Of a stretch of 64,000 nt of DNA, positions 55,400-63,870 are shown piece after piece. The notes beneath the pieces were generated by a model that was not told where the DNA came from, did no database searches, and saw only the letters and a program-made list of their open reading frames with translations. Positions within the stretch are counted from its first letter, which is position 1. Every line of letters begins with the position of its first letter. A program made the translations under genes and the position numbers. The stretch comes from an uncultured Desulfatitalea sp. Its GTDB lineage: Bacteria > Desulfobacterota > Desulfobacteria > Desulfobacterales > Desulfosarcinaceae. The stretch is from positions 124,001 to 188,000 of the forward strand of contig CALMNL010000004.1 in assembly GCA_937868765.1 (NCBI GenBank), read 5' to 3'.

Positions 55400-56521
55400 A
55401 TGCAAGAAGAAGAATTGAAGCGGGAACGGGCGCGACTGATCGAACGCAACAAGGAATTGACCTGTCTGTATGAAATCGCCAAGATCATGGCCGACAAGCA
55501 GAAGAACTTTCCCCAGATGCTGCAGGCGATTCTGGTCCTTCTGCCGCCGGCCTTCCAGCATCCGGACAGGACCGGCGCCCGCATCGCGGTCGGTGATCTG
55601 ACCTTCGCAACGGAAGGTTTCGAAATCTCACCGCACATGATCCGCGAGCCCTTGATGATCCAGGGCCGCGCACAGGGGGTAATGGAGGTGGTTTGCTGCC
55701 GGGCCGACGGCGAGCGCGACCCCTTCCTGCCCGAAGAACGCGCCCTGCTTCGCACCATTGCCAGCCAGAGCGCCCTGATGATCGAAAAAAAGCTCGCCAG
55801 CGACAAGCAGGCCGAACTGGAGGGCCAACTGCGCCATGCCGACCGCCTGGCCAAAATCGGTCAACTCACGGCGGGCATGGCGCACGAATTGAACGAGCCT
55901 TTATCAAGCATTTTGGGGTTTGCCCAATTGGCCGCCAAAAAAATCGATTCTCCCGAGGTCGCGGCCCGCTACCTCGATCGGATCGTGCATTCGTGCCTGC
56001 ATGCACGCGAAATTATCCGCAAAATGATGCTCTTCAGCAGCCCGATGCCCCAGCGCAAGCGTCGGGTCGATCTGAATCGGCTCCTCGCCGAGGGAATGCT
56101 CTTCATCGAACCGCGGTTTCCCCAATCCGCCATCCGCTTCGAAAGCAGCTTCGATCCGACGCTGCCGACGATCCTTGCGGATAGCTCGCAAATCACCCAG
56201 GTGCTGGTGAACCTTGTGATCAACGCCATCCACGCCATGCCCGATGGCGGGAGCCTCGTGCTGAAAACCGTCGCCATGCAGGGTCGAGCGCGCATGATCG
56301 TTCAGGACACAGGGATCGGAATGGACGCGCAGACCCGGGAGCAGATCTTTCTTCCATTTTTCACGACAAAGGATGTGGATCAGGGCACGGGGCTGGGACT
56401 GTCGGTGGTGCACGGCATCGTGACGGCCCATGGCGGTACGATCGAAGTGCAGAGCCAAATTGGGCGGGGCGCCACGTTTATCATCGACTTTCCGGCGGAT
56501 GAACAGGAGGAGGCGCCATGA
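55400..56521 (+). CDS. Soluble GAF sensor histidine kinase
   Basis: A 373-residue kinase without membrane segments. A short helical start is followed by a GAF-like domain (about 25-130), HisKA with H162 in GMAHELNEPLSS, and HATPase with NLVINAIHAMPDGG, DTGIGM and GTGLGLSVVHGI. It should sense a cytoplasmic signal and phosphorylate the regulator encoded next, which overlaps it by four bases. Confidence 0.93.
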   Translation: MQEEELKRERARLIERNKELTCLYEIAKIMADKQKNFPQMLQAILVLLPPAFQHPDRTGARIAVGDLTFATEGFEISPHMIREPLMIQGRAQGVMEVVCCRADGERDPFLPEERALLRTIASQSALMIEKKLASDKQAELEGQLRHADRLAKIGQLTAGMAHELNEPLSSILGFAQLAAKKIDSPEVAARYLDRIVHSCLHAREIIRKMMLFSSPMPQRKRRVDLNRLLAEGMLFIEPRFPQSAIRFESSFDPTLPTILADSSQITQVLVNLVINAIHAMPDGGSLVLKTVAMQGRARMIVQDTGIGMDAQTREQIFLPFFTTKDVDQGTGLGLSVVHGIVTAHGGTIEVQSQIGRGATFIIDFPADEQEEAP

Positions 56522-57855
56522 ACGCGGCATCCGAAGGGAAAGCTGTCCCTTTCAGGATCCTGGTGGTCGACGACGATGCCGATTCCCGGGAGGTGATCCA
56601 GGCGCACCTCGAGGATGAGGGCTACCGGGTGCGCACCTGTCCAGGTGTCCCCCAGGCCTTGCAGGCCCTGGCTCAGGACACTTTCGATGTCATCATCACA
56701 GACCTGCGGATGCCAAGGGCCAACGGCCTGGAGCTCATTCGGCATGTGCGCCAGAACCAGCAGGACGTCGAGATCATGATGGTCACCGGCTATCCCTCCA
56801 TCGAAGGGGCCGTCGAAGCGGTAAAGTCCGGCGCCGAGCACTATCTGGCCAAACCCTTCACCGATGCGGAACTGCTCACGGCCGTGCGCGCCGTGATCGA
56901 AAAATTGGTCCGCAAGCGCATGGTGCGCAGTGAAAACGTCGCCGGCCGCACCTATGGCATCATCGGCGAATCGGCCGCCATGCAAAAGGTCTTCAAATTG
57001 ATCGCCAAAGCCTGCCAGAGCAACGCCAACGTGCACATCAGCGGAGAAAGCGGCACCGGTAAGGAGTTGGTGGCGCGCGCCGTTCATTACGCAGGGCCTC
57101 GGCGTTCGGCGCCGTTCGTGTCCGTCAACTGCACCGCGATCCCCGAAAGCCTGATCGAAAGCGAGCTGTTCGGCCATGCCAAAGGTGCTTTCACCGGTGC
57201 CGGCGAGGCACGTACCGGCTTTTTCCAGATTGCCCACGGCGGCACCCTGTTTCTCGATGAAATCGGGGATGCCAGCCTTTCCATGCAGGGCAAACTGTTG
57301 CGCGCCATCCAGGACAAAACCATCTACAAGGTGGGCTCCAGCCGCCCCATCCAAGTGGACACGCGCCTCATCTGCGCCACCAACAAAGACCTGTTGCAGC
57401 TTATCAAAAAAGGCCTTTTCCGCGAGGATCTTTACTACCGAATCAATGTGATCGATATCACCGTCCCCTCGCTGCGTGAACGGGGGGCGGACATTTTTCT
57501 GCTCGTCAGTCACTTTCACGCCAAATTCGCCAAGGACCTCGGACGCAAGGTGCCCGCCTTCAGCGACGAAGTGCTGCGACAGATGATGGCCTATCACTGG
57601 CCCGGCAACGTGCGCGAACTTGAAAACCTGGTTCAAAAGCTGGTCCTGGTGGCCGAAGGCGACACCATCATGCCCACCGACCTGCCATCCGCCATGCGGT
57701 TCAGCGCGGCGGGCAGCCGAAGGCTCGATCGCAGCCTGGCCGAGATGGAATCCGAGTACGTTCACGACGTGTTGGCCAGTGTGGACGGCAACAAGACGCG
57801 GGCGGCCGCCATCCTCAAAATCGATCGCAAGACCCTGCGCGAAAAACTCAAATAG
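56518..57855 (+). CDS. NtrC-family sigma54-dependent response regulator
   Basis: A 445-residue regulator: a receiver domain with D62 (DVIITDLRMP), an AAA+ domain with GESGTGKE and the sigma54 contact motif GAFTGA, and a Fis-type helix-turn-helix at the very end (KTRAAAILKIDRKTLREKLK). It activates promoters with sigma54 after phosphorylation by the adjacent kinase. Targets are unknown; the divergent nar set is a possibility but no sigma54 site was found there. Confidence 0.95.
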   Translation: MNAASEGKAVPFRILVVDDDADSREVIQAHLEDEGYRVRTCPGVPQALQALAQDTFDVIITDLRMPRANGLELIRHVRQNQQDVEIMMVTGYPSIEGAVEAVKSGAEHYLAKPFTDAELLTAVRAVIEKLVRKRMVRSENVAGRTYGIIGESAAMQKVFKLIAKACQSNANVHISGESGTGKELVARAVHYAGPRRSAPFVSVNCTAIPESLIESELFGHAKGAFTGAGEARTGFFQIAHGGTLFLDEIGDASLSMQGKLLRAIQDKTIYKVGSSRPIQVDTRLICATNKDLLQLIKKGLFREDLYYRINVIDITVPSLRERGADIFLLVSHFHAKFAKDLGRKVPAFSDEVLRQMMAYHWPGNVRELENLVQKLVLVAEGDTIMPTDLPSAMRFSAAGSRRLDRSLAEMESEYVHDVLASVDGNKTRAAAILKIDRKTLREKLK

Positions 57856-57879
57856 CGACTCGTCTCAGCCGTCTGCGAA

Positions 57880-57914
57880 TGGGGAAAAATTCCCCGGCGG
57901 CCGGAATTTCCCCA
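57880..57914. repeat. Imperfect palindrome behind the response regulator
   Basis: TGGGGAAAAATTCCCCGG (57880-57897) and CCGGAATTTCCCCA (57901-57914) form an imperfect inverted repeat, and GGGGAA-AAA-TTCCCC inside the left half is itself palindromic. No T-run follows, so it is not a simple terminator. It lies in the 222-base gap before the Rnk-like gene and could be an operator or a transcript-end hairpin. Confidence 0.45.
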
Positions 57915-58077
57915 CCCCGACCGGCGACGACCGGGCCAGAGAAGCTCACGAAGATCCCCTGTCGCTGCCCACCGCCGTTTTGCTGCCGGCTGGCCTTTGG
58001 CGGCATGCCTCTTGCTCTTCCCCTCGCAAAGCGGATGAACTTTTCCCCGCATAGCGGCATGACAAGGGGGCCGACCG

Positions 58078-58512
58078 ATGCAGCGCAAGACCATCTACAT
58101 AACCAAAAATGACAAGGCGCGCCTCGACCGGATGATGCTCTTCCGGGACCTCTTCGTGGCGCGGGAGCGCCGGACCATGCGCCGGCTCGATTACGACATT
58201 TCCCGGGGCCGCGTGGTGAGCGCAGAGGAGATTCCGCCGGACGTCGTGACGACCCATTCCCAGGTAGTCCTGGAGGAGATCGACGGAAAAGTGGTGTTCA
58301 CCGCCACGCTGGTCTTCCCCGAAGATGCCGACGATGCGCACTGCCGGATATCGATCCTGACTGCTCTGGGTTCGGAATTGATCGGCAGCCGCACCGGCGA
58401 TGTGATCGAATGGTCATCGTCCGGCGGCACCCGCAGGCTTCGGATCCGAAGAACGTGCCATGTTCCGGAAATCGTCCCGCCCGCGCAGGGCCAGGCCCAG
58501 GGGGGCATATGA
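58078..58512 (+). CDS. Rnk-like GreA/GreB C-terminal domain protein
   Basis: A 144-residue protein with a short N-terminal helical part and an FKBP-like GreA/GreB C-terminal domain (PDVVTTHSQVVLEEIDGK; LTALGSELIGSRTGDVIEW), the layout of Rnk, the regulator of nucleoside diphosphate kinase that binds RNA polymerase. It likely tunes transcription. GGGGG and CGATG context before ATG is moderate. It heads a small rightward set of four genes. Confidence 0.82.
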   Translation: MQRKTIYITKNDKARLDRMMLFRDLFVARERRTMRRLDYDISRGRVVSAEEIPPDVVTTHSQVVLEEIDGKVVFTATLVFPEDADDAHCRISILTALGSELIGSRTGDVIEWSSSGGTRRLRIRRTCHVPEIVPPAQGQAQGGI

Positions 58513-58548
58513 TCGGCGGGGCGCATCGCCCCCCTGAAGGAGGAGACA

Positions 58549-58848
58549 ATGAAGCTATATCGCAACGTCGCGTCCGGACGGTTGTTCATCGGCATCAGCG
58601 AAGACCTGGAAGTCGTCGAAGATGCGGACGGCCTGCTGTTGATCACACCGGAAGGGAAGATAAAACAACTTGAAGAACATCTATTCGAGCCCGTGGATGG
58701 TGGCGAAGCCGCAACCGGCAAGGAGGCTGTCATCGGGTTGACCCGCGAGCAGCGTGAGAAGCATCATGAAGTGTTGAGCAGGCTTCTCATGCATCCTAGT
58801 GAGGCCAAAACAGCGCAAAAGAAGCCGGCAGGAAGGAATCTATCATGA
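58549..58848 (+). CDS. Hypothetical protein
   Basis: A 99-residue acidic protein with no recognised domain. The first 45 residues (MKLYRNVASGRLFIGISEDL onwards) look like beta strands, the rest is polar and helical. AAGGAGGAG precedes the ATG. Its stop overlaps the start of the next gene (ATGA), so the two are translationally coupled. Confidence 0.65.
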   Translation: MKLYRNVASGRLFIGISEDLEVVEDADGLLLITPEGKIKQLEEHLFEPVDGGEAATGKEAVIGLTREQREKHHEVLSRLLMHPSEAKTAQKKPAGRNLS

Positions 58849-59306
58849 AACAAGACCCGTTCGGGAATTTGAAGGAGTGGGGTGCGGTCCTCGACCTTTT
58901 AAGTCAATTGGATCAAAAAGGGGTCCTGGGCGAATGCCAGCGGGGCATGATCCGCATTCTGCGTTACAAGGAGAACTGGCGTTTGCGCGAAGAGGTTCTC
59001 AAGCGCAGTGCAACGCTCGAAAATCCCTCACAGAATCTGGTTCAACAGATCATGGCCATGATCGTGGATGAAACGATCTACTACGAGGCGAGGGTCTTGG
59101 CCTTGCACGCCCTGGCGCGTCTGGCCGCAGAGGGCCGAATCCCATCGGCAACGGCCGGTCGCATGGGGTGGACGCTCGCGCTGCAGCGCCTGCTGGCCGC
59201 CCATCAGCCACCGCTTTTGGCCAATGCCCTGGCCGATTGCCTGGTCTACCTGGACGAATCATCCCAGGGACGACCCCGTGAGGACGCTTGCCGACAGGCT
59301 GTCTGA
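58845..59306 (+). CDS. Hypothetical helical protein
   Basis: A 153-residue mostly helical protein with a possible HEAT-like pair (YYEARVLALHALARLAAEGR). No catalytic motif was seen. It overlaps the 99-residue gene upstream and ends one base before the transhydrogenase-like gene, placing all in one operon. Confidence 0.65.
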   Translation: MKQDPFGNLKEWGAVLDLLSQLDQKGVLGECQRGMIRILRYKENWRLREEVLKRSATLENPSQNLVQQIMAMIVDETIYYEARVLALHALARLAAEGRIPSATAGRMGWTLALQRLLAAHQPPLLANALADCLVYLDESSQGRPREDACRQAV

Positions 59307-59307
59307 T

Positions 59308-59988
59308 ATGATCGAAAGATCGAAACGGTTCATCCAATCTGCAAAAAACCTGGCAGCGGGACTGCCCGCGCGGTGGCGACGCGCCGTGCGAGCCCTCGCC
59401 GATGACCTGCGCGCCGGGCATTGCGATACCCAGCGCCCCCCGGAACGGTGCCTGGATAGCCTGTTGGCGGCCATCGGAGCGCTGGACAGGGCTGGGAAGG
59501 TCGTCATCATCCCCGGACATGGCTTGTGCCAGTCTGGTGCCCGCCACATGCTGCTCCGTTTGTCCGAGCATTTGCGGAAGACGGGGAAAATCGTCCGTCT
59601 GGCGATTCATCCGGCCGCCGGATGGTTTCCCGGACACATGCTCGCCCTGCTGGGAGAGGCCGACAACCTGCTGACCGCAGTGGCGCCGATAAACCAGACC
59701 CTGGCGGCTTCCGATCTGGCGCTGATTGTCGGGGCCTGCGATATCGTCAATCCAGGCCTGTCACAGGTCGAGGGACCTGACCAGCGCATGCACAGGGTCC
59801 TCCAAGTAGAAAACGCAACAGACATTGTCGTATGCAACCAGGACTTCCTGCCGGGACCCTCCGGCGCCCGAAGCATCTTATACGAAAACCCGCGCACGAT
59901 CTTTCTGCCAGGCGACGCCTGGCAGACGCTTCAAACCTTGATCGACAGCCTCGTGCCGCCCGGCCGCAATGGCTGCGCCGGAGGTTGA
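59308..59988 (+). CDS. Stand-alone transhydrogenase domain III-like protein
   Basis: A 226-residue protein. Residues about 64-216 resemble the NADP(H)-binding domain III of proton-translocating transhydrogenase PntB: VVIIPGHGLCQSGA (65-78), AIHPAAGWFPGHM (99-111), GACDIVNP (142-149) and FLPGDA (199-204). The KRS motif that holds the NADP 2'-phosphate in PntB is replaced by CNQ (176-178). No membrane domain and no PntA gene are nearby. The start ATG 59308 has a weak ribosome site; GTG 59278 is an alternative. Confidence 0.8.
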   Translation: MIERSKRFIQSAKNLAAGLPARWRRAVRALADDLRAGHCDTQRPPERCLDSLLAAIGALDRAGKVVIIPGHGLCQSGARHMLLRLSEHLRKTGKIVRLAIHPAAGWFPGHMLALLGEADNLLTAVAPINQTLAASDLALIVGACDIVNPGLSQVEGPDQRMHRVLQVENATDIVVCNQDFLPGPSGARSILYENPRTIFLPGDAWQTLQTLIDSLVPPGRNGCAGG

Positions 59989-60002
59989 CGGCGCGCGGCC
60001 GG

Positions 60003-60854
60003 TTACCAGTGAGGCTGATTGCCTACCCGCACGCCTGTCACGTCCTCGGCCGGCATCAAGGCAATGAAGGCCTTGGGATCTTCTTCGAGCACCATCCGCT
60101 TGAGCGCGGCGATGTCTTTGCGTTGCACCACGGAGTAAAGAATTGTCCGGTCACTGCCCCCGAAACCTCCCCTGCCGTCAATTCTTGTCACGCCGATACG
60201 GCGCAGGTGGGTTAACTTATGCAGGATAACCTCCCATTGGTTCGAAATGATCAGCGCCGCCTGACGCCGGGCCAATCCATGAAAGACAAAGTCGGTCGCC
60301 TGGGTGCTCACCACCGCATACACAAGGGTATAGAGCACCTTTTCCATCGGGAAAAGCAGGGTCGAGACGGTCAGCACAACGGCATTGATCAGCAATGCGC
60401 CGGTTCCGACAGATATCGAAAAGAGCTTGTTCATGACCACGCACAAAACCTCGGACCCGCCGGTCGAGCCGTACGAACGCAATATGATGGCGATGCCGAG
60501 CCCCACACAGCCACCCGCCACGACCGCACCGAGCATCGGATCGCTGATGGCCGCCTGATAGGAAATCAGAAACAGCATCAGCGCATAGATTAACATGCCC
60601 CAAAGGGAGTATAAAACGAAGCGCAGACCGGCAAAGCGCCATCCCAACAAGAAGACGGGAATATTGATCAGCAGGTACAGTACTTCGACGGAGACGACCG
60701 GATAGCGGTAGTAAATAATCAACGCTGCGCCGGTAAGCCCGCTGGACAAAAAACCCTGCGGAATCAGGATCGCCTTGACGGCCAATGCGCAAAGGGCGCT
60801 GCCCAGTGCCAACAGCGCGGTATGGCGAAACCAGTCGCCCAGCTTTTCTTTCAT
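60003..60854 (-). CDS. YitT-family membrane protein
   Basis: A 283-residue protein with about five to six membrane segments (first part, DUF161-like) and a soluble C-terminal DUF2179 domain (about 205-275, RTILYSVVQRKDIAALKRMV). LIPQGFLSSGLTGAALIIYY and RSYGSTGGSEVLCVVMNK are typical of YitT. The function is unknown; transport has been suggested. It is convergent with the transhydrogenase-like gene, whose stop is 14 bases away. Confidence 0.88.
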   Translation of the reverse strand: MKEKLGDWFRHTALLALGSALCALAVKAILIPQGFLSSGLTGAALIIYYRYPVVSVEVLYLLINIPVFLLGWRFAGLRFVLYSLWGMLIYALMLFLISYQAAISDPMLGAVVAGGCVGLGIAIILRSYGSTGGSEVLCVVMNKLFSISVGTGALLINAVVLTVSTLLFPMEKVLYTLVYAVVSTQATDFVFHGLARRQAALIISNQWEVILHKLTHLRRIGVTRIDGRGGFGGSDRTILYSVVQRKDIAALKRMVLEEDPKAFIALMPAEDVTGVRVGNQPHW

Positions 60855-60914
60855 GTCCGTATTCTCTTTCTATCTTCCCCGCCGCATCGCCCGGGACCGG
60901 GATCGGCGCCTTTT

Positions 60915-61829
60915 TCAGCCGCTCTGAAGCGTTTCCGAGTTCCTGAAATCCGTGTAGGCTTCTTCGTCCAGAGGAAAATCCCATGTGCCGCTGCGATGCA
61001 CAATGCGGCCGCCGAAGCCGCTCTTAAAACGGTAGAGCCCGAAAAACCGGTGCGCTGGATCCCTTCCCGGAGATACTGCCCCCATGTCGTATGTACGGCA
61101 TTGGCATGATCGCGCATACTGAATGGCGGCCCAGTGAAGCGCGTAGGGCCCCATATGATCCCGTTTCACATTGGCCGAAGCCCCATGCAGAAAAACAGCC
61201 CCCTTGCGCGATATGGCAATGATCGCGCCAGCCAGCACATCGCGGCCATGGGTGGCCATCAGCAGGGCGACCTCCGGCGCCGGGCTTTCTCCGCCGCGCG
61301 CCGCAAAAAGTGCCATAAGGTGATCCAATTCGCACGCCAGGAACTTGTTGCGCCGGGCGGTTTCACGATGCAACGCATAAAAGGCAGGCAGTTGCCGGAC
61401 AGAGGCGGACCGCACACAGACCCCTTTGCGCGCTGCGAGCCGGATATTGTATCGCGTCTTAGGTTTCATGCGCGCGAAAATTTGTTCCGGGCTGCCGCCG
61501 ATATCAACGATGGCGCTATGGGTGACCATCATGTTCACCGGCGCTTTCCTAAGATTGCAGTGCCGGGTCCCGAAGTTCATGCGCATCTCCTGGATGCGGG
61601 GCTCCGGATAGTCCCACCATCCCTTTTCGGCCATATCTTCGGCATATGGCGACTTCCAGGGCAGATCGTAACGGATGAAGGCAAGCCGTGAATTCAGGCC
61701 CTCGACGATCGACGCGGACAATGCTTCCAGGAAAAGACCATGCTTCTCCTCCTCAGGGGCGAACTCCGGCCCCTGGGGCACATAGGCGACCGCATTGTGG
61801 CCGGAAAGCGACTTGATCAAAACAAGCAC
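60915..61829 (-). CDS. FemAB-type peptidoglycan aminoacyltransferase, start disrupted or unusual
   Basis: A GNAT-like transferase of at least 304 residues of the FemAB family that adds amino acids to lipid II stem peptides or related substrates. RMKPKTRYNIRLAARKG and FFGLYRFKSGFGG are its signatures. The GTG at 61827-61829 is not the true N-terminus: in the same frame, sequence continues upstream as LFQTEYWGKVKNRLGW, matching the family N-terminus, until a TAG at 61944-61946 directly after an ATG at 61947-61949. The real start is therefore uncertain: perhaps CTG 61938-61940, or the gene is damaged. Confidence 0.8.
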   Translation of the reverse strand: MLVLIKSLSGHNAVAYVPQGPEFAPEEEKHGLFLEALSASIVEGLNSRLAFIRYDLPWKSPYAEDMAEKGWWDYPEPRIQEMRMNFGTRHCNLRKAPVNMMVTHSAIVDIGGSPEQIFARMKPKTRYNIRLAARKGVCVRSASVRQLPAFYALHRETARRNKFLACELDHLMALFAARGGESPAPEVALLMATHGRDVLAGAIIAISRKGAVFLHGASANVKRDHMGPYALHWAAIQYARSCQCRTYDMGAVSPGRDPAHRFFGLYRFKSGFGGRIVHRSGTWDFPLDEEAYTDFRNSETLQSG

Positions 61830-61949
61830 ATCTTGCCCGGCCGAGAATGGTTCGATGTCGAAAGCAAAAGGGGTCCAGCCGAGCCGATTCTTAACCTTGC
61901 CCCAGTATTCCGTTTGGAAAAGGATATCGGTGGGGTTCAGGGCCTACAT

Positions 61950-62247
61950 CTTTTTGCGTGCCAGTCGGATATTCACGGTATACCTCGGATCAATAATTTT
62001 TCGGACGACCGGCTTTCCAGGAATTCAATTGCTCGGATCGTTCACATGGCATCAAGGTAAAGCAACTTACATGCCGAGGAACAGAAGAGCAGGCAAGGAC
62101 CAAATCGAATCAAGACCGATGGGGCTGATGTCCATAGAAAGGAGGAAAAACGCCATGCAGGACAGCGGCGCATCGGCAGGTAGAACCCAGACGGATCAGG
62201 CGCGTGCGGGTGGCCTTGCGGCGCTCTTGGAAGACATTGGGCTGAAG
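61950..62247. other. Gap between FemAB and activase genes
   Basis: About 300 bases with no convincing gene. It contains the disrupted FemAB start at its left edge and a strong ribosome site AAAGGAGG (about 62140-62147) eight bases before ATG 62155 on the + strand. That ORF runs to 62574, but beyond 62247 it is antisense to the activase gene. Confidence 0.45.
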
Positions 62248-63039
62248 CTATGTCCTTTTATGCTCCGCCGCCAGGCATGCGGCGCCGAAAGCGGCTGTCA
62301 GCCTGGGGTTTTCCGGCACCAAAATTGTCAGCCCCAGCGCTTGACCCACGGCCTGCACCAGGCCGGCATCTTCGCCGCCGCCGCCGGTGAGCACCACGTC
62401 GGCTTCCAGTTTGACTCGCTTTACCAGCATCTTGACCTTGGCGGCCATGGCGCGGTGCACACCGGCCAGGATATCGGCCGGTCTGGCCCCTTCGGCGATG
62501 CGGGAGATGGTCTCCGATTCTGCGAAAACGGCGCAGTTGGTGGAGAACTCCACCGGGTGTTGCGCTTGCAGTGAAAGCGGCCCGATCTCTTCGATGGGGA
62601 TGTGCAGGATCCGGGAGATCACCTGCAGGAATCGGCCGGAGCCGGTGGCGCACTTTTCGCTCATCAGAAAGTCGGCAATGCTCCCCTGGGGGGTGATGCG
62701 GGCGGCCTTGGTGAACTGGCCGCCGATATCGATGATGGTGCGCGCCGAGGGGAATAAAGCGTGGCACCCCCTGGCGTGACAGGAGATATCCGAGAGCTGC
62801 GGGGCGTCCCAGGGCGCGCTCTGGGCCCCCAGGCCGGTGACGACCATGCCGGACAGATCGTCCGAAGCAATCCCCGCCCTGGCTAAAACTTCTTCCATGA
62901 CCTTGGCGGCCGCGGCTTTATAGTTGCCGCCTGCGGGGGTCAGGCCGGAGGCGGCCACGCGGTCGTTTTGCAGGATCAGGGCCTTGACGGACACCGAGCC
63001 CATGTCCAGGCCGGCGAAGTATCGGGAATCGGCGTTCAT
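62248..63039 (-). CDS. 2-hydroxyacyl-CoA dehydratase activase-type ATPase (first)
   Basis: A 263-residue ASKHA ATPase of the BcrAD/BadFG/HgdC family. GLDMGSVSVKALI is the phosphate loop, IIDIGGQFTKAA the second phosphate loop, CATGSGRF and TNCAVFAESET hold the cysteines that bind the single [4Fe-4S] cluster between two subunits. It delivers ATP-driven electrons to a dehydratase or benzoyl-CoA reductase-like enzyme. It overlaps the second activase by four bases. Confidence 0.9.
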   Translation of the reverse strand: MNADSRYFAGLDMGSVSVKALILQNDRVAASGLTPAGGNYKAAAAKVMEEVLARAGIASDDLSGMVVTGLGAQSAPWDAPQLSDISCHARGCHALFPSARTIIDIGGQFTKAARITPQGSIADFLMSEKCATGSGRFLQVISRILHIPIEEIGPLSLQAQHPVEFSTNCAVFAESETISRIAEGARPADILAGVHRAMAAKVKMLVKRVKLEADVVLTGGGGEDAGLVQAVGQALGLTILVPENPRLTAAFGAACLAAEHKRT

Positions 63040-63866
63040 GAGTAAAAGGTGACATCCTCCCGCTTGCGGGGGCGCTGCGGCTTGATACCCCGCCGGAAGA
63101 GATCCATGCCTGCCAGGGCCGCGCCCAGCGCGCCGGTGATGAAGGGTTCGGGCGGGGTGAGCACCGCAAATCCCACCTGCGCTTCGATGGCCTTGACCAG
63201 GCCATTGTTCTTGGCGCCGCCGCCGGTGACCACCACCTCTTTTTCGATGCCCAGCCGGCGGGTCATGTTGACCACGCGGGTTGCGATGGCCTGGTGCAGG
63301 CCGGCCGCGATGCGGCCCACATCGGCGCCTTCGGCCAGCCGCGAAGTGACTTCATGCTCGGCGAAAACGGTGCAGATGTTGGAGATCTGCACGATGCCGT
63401 CGGCCGCAAGGGCGATGTCGCCCATGGCCGCGAGGTCGATGCCCAGGGTCTCGGCGATCACTTCCAGAAAGCGGCCGGTGCCGGCGGCACATTTGTCGTT
63501 CATAACGAAGTCGCTGACCTTGCCGTCGCCGTCCAGCTTGATGCCCTTGGAATCCTGGCCGCCGATATCGATGATCATCCTGGCCGACGCGAAGAGCGCG
63601 CGGACGCCCCGGGCATGGCAGGTGATTTCGGTGAGCTGTTTGTCGGCAAAGGGCACATTGATGCGGCCGTAGCCGGTGGCCACGATGAAATCCAGGGCCT
63701 CGAACGAGAGACCGGCGCTCAGGACGGTCTCGTCCATGACCTTGAGGGCCAGGTGGCGGTGTTCCACACCGGTGGGCCCGATATGGGCCGCGAGCACGGC
63801 CTCCTGGTCGTCGGCGATCACCACCTTGGTCATGGTGGAGCCAATATCGATTCCGGCGAAAGGCAT
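63036..63866 (-). CDS. 2-hydroxyacyl-CoA dehydratase activase-type ATPase (second)
   Basis: A 276-residue ATPase of the same family: GIDIGSTMTKVVI, IIDIGGQDSKGIKL, CAAGTGRF and ICTVFAEHEV. The canonical GIDIGS and GGQDSK motifs are closer to HgdC/BadG than those of its neighbour. The tandem pair resembles BcrA/BcrD or BadF/BadG of class I benzoyl-CoA reductase, where two different ATPases form a heterodimer. A partial dehydratase-type gene lies upstream. Confidence 0.9.
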   Translation of the reverse strand: MPFAGIDIGSTMTKVVIADDQEAVLAAHIGPTGVEHRHLALKVMDETVLSAGLSFEALDFIVATGYGRINVPFADKQLTEITCHARGVRALFASARMIIDIGGQDSKGIKLDGDGKVSDFVMNDKCAAGTGRFLEVIAETLGIDLAAMGDIALAADGIVQISNICTVFAEHEVTSRLAEGADVGRIAAGLHQAIATRVVNMTRRLGIEKEVVVTGGGAKNNGLVKAIEAQVGFAVLTPPEPFITGALGAALAGMDLFRRGIKPQRPRKREDVTFYS

Positions 63867-63870
63867 GCGT

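Noticed and set aside
60915-61949. Pyrrolysine-encoding TAG in FemAB
   Set aside because: An amber codon directly after the start codon is not a known setting for pyrrolysine, and no other gene in the window shows one.
61795-62574. Long + strand frame across the FemAB start and activase end
   Set aside because: Mostly antisense to two real genes. Only the short part from ATG 62155, with its strong ribosome site, is worth a note.
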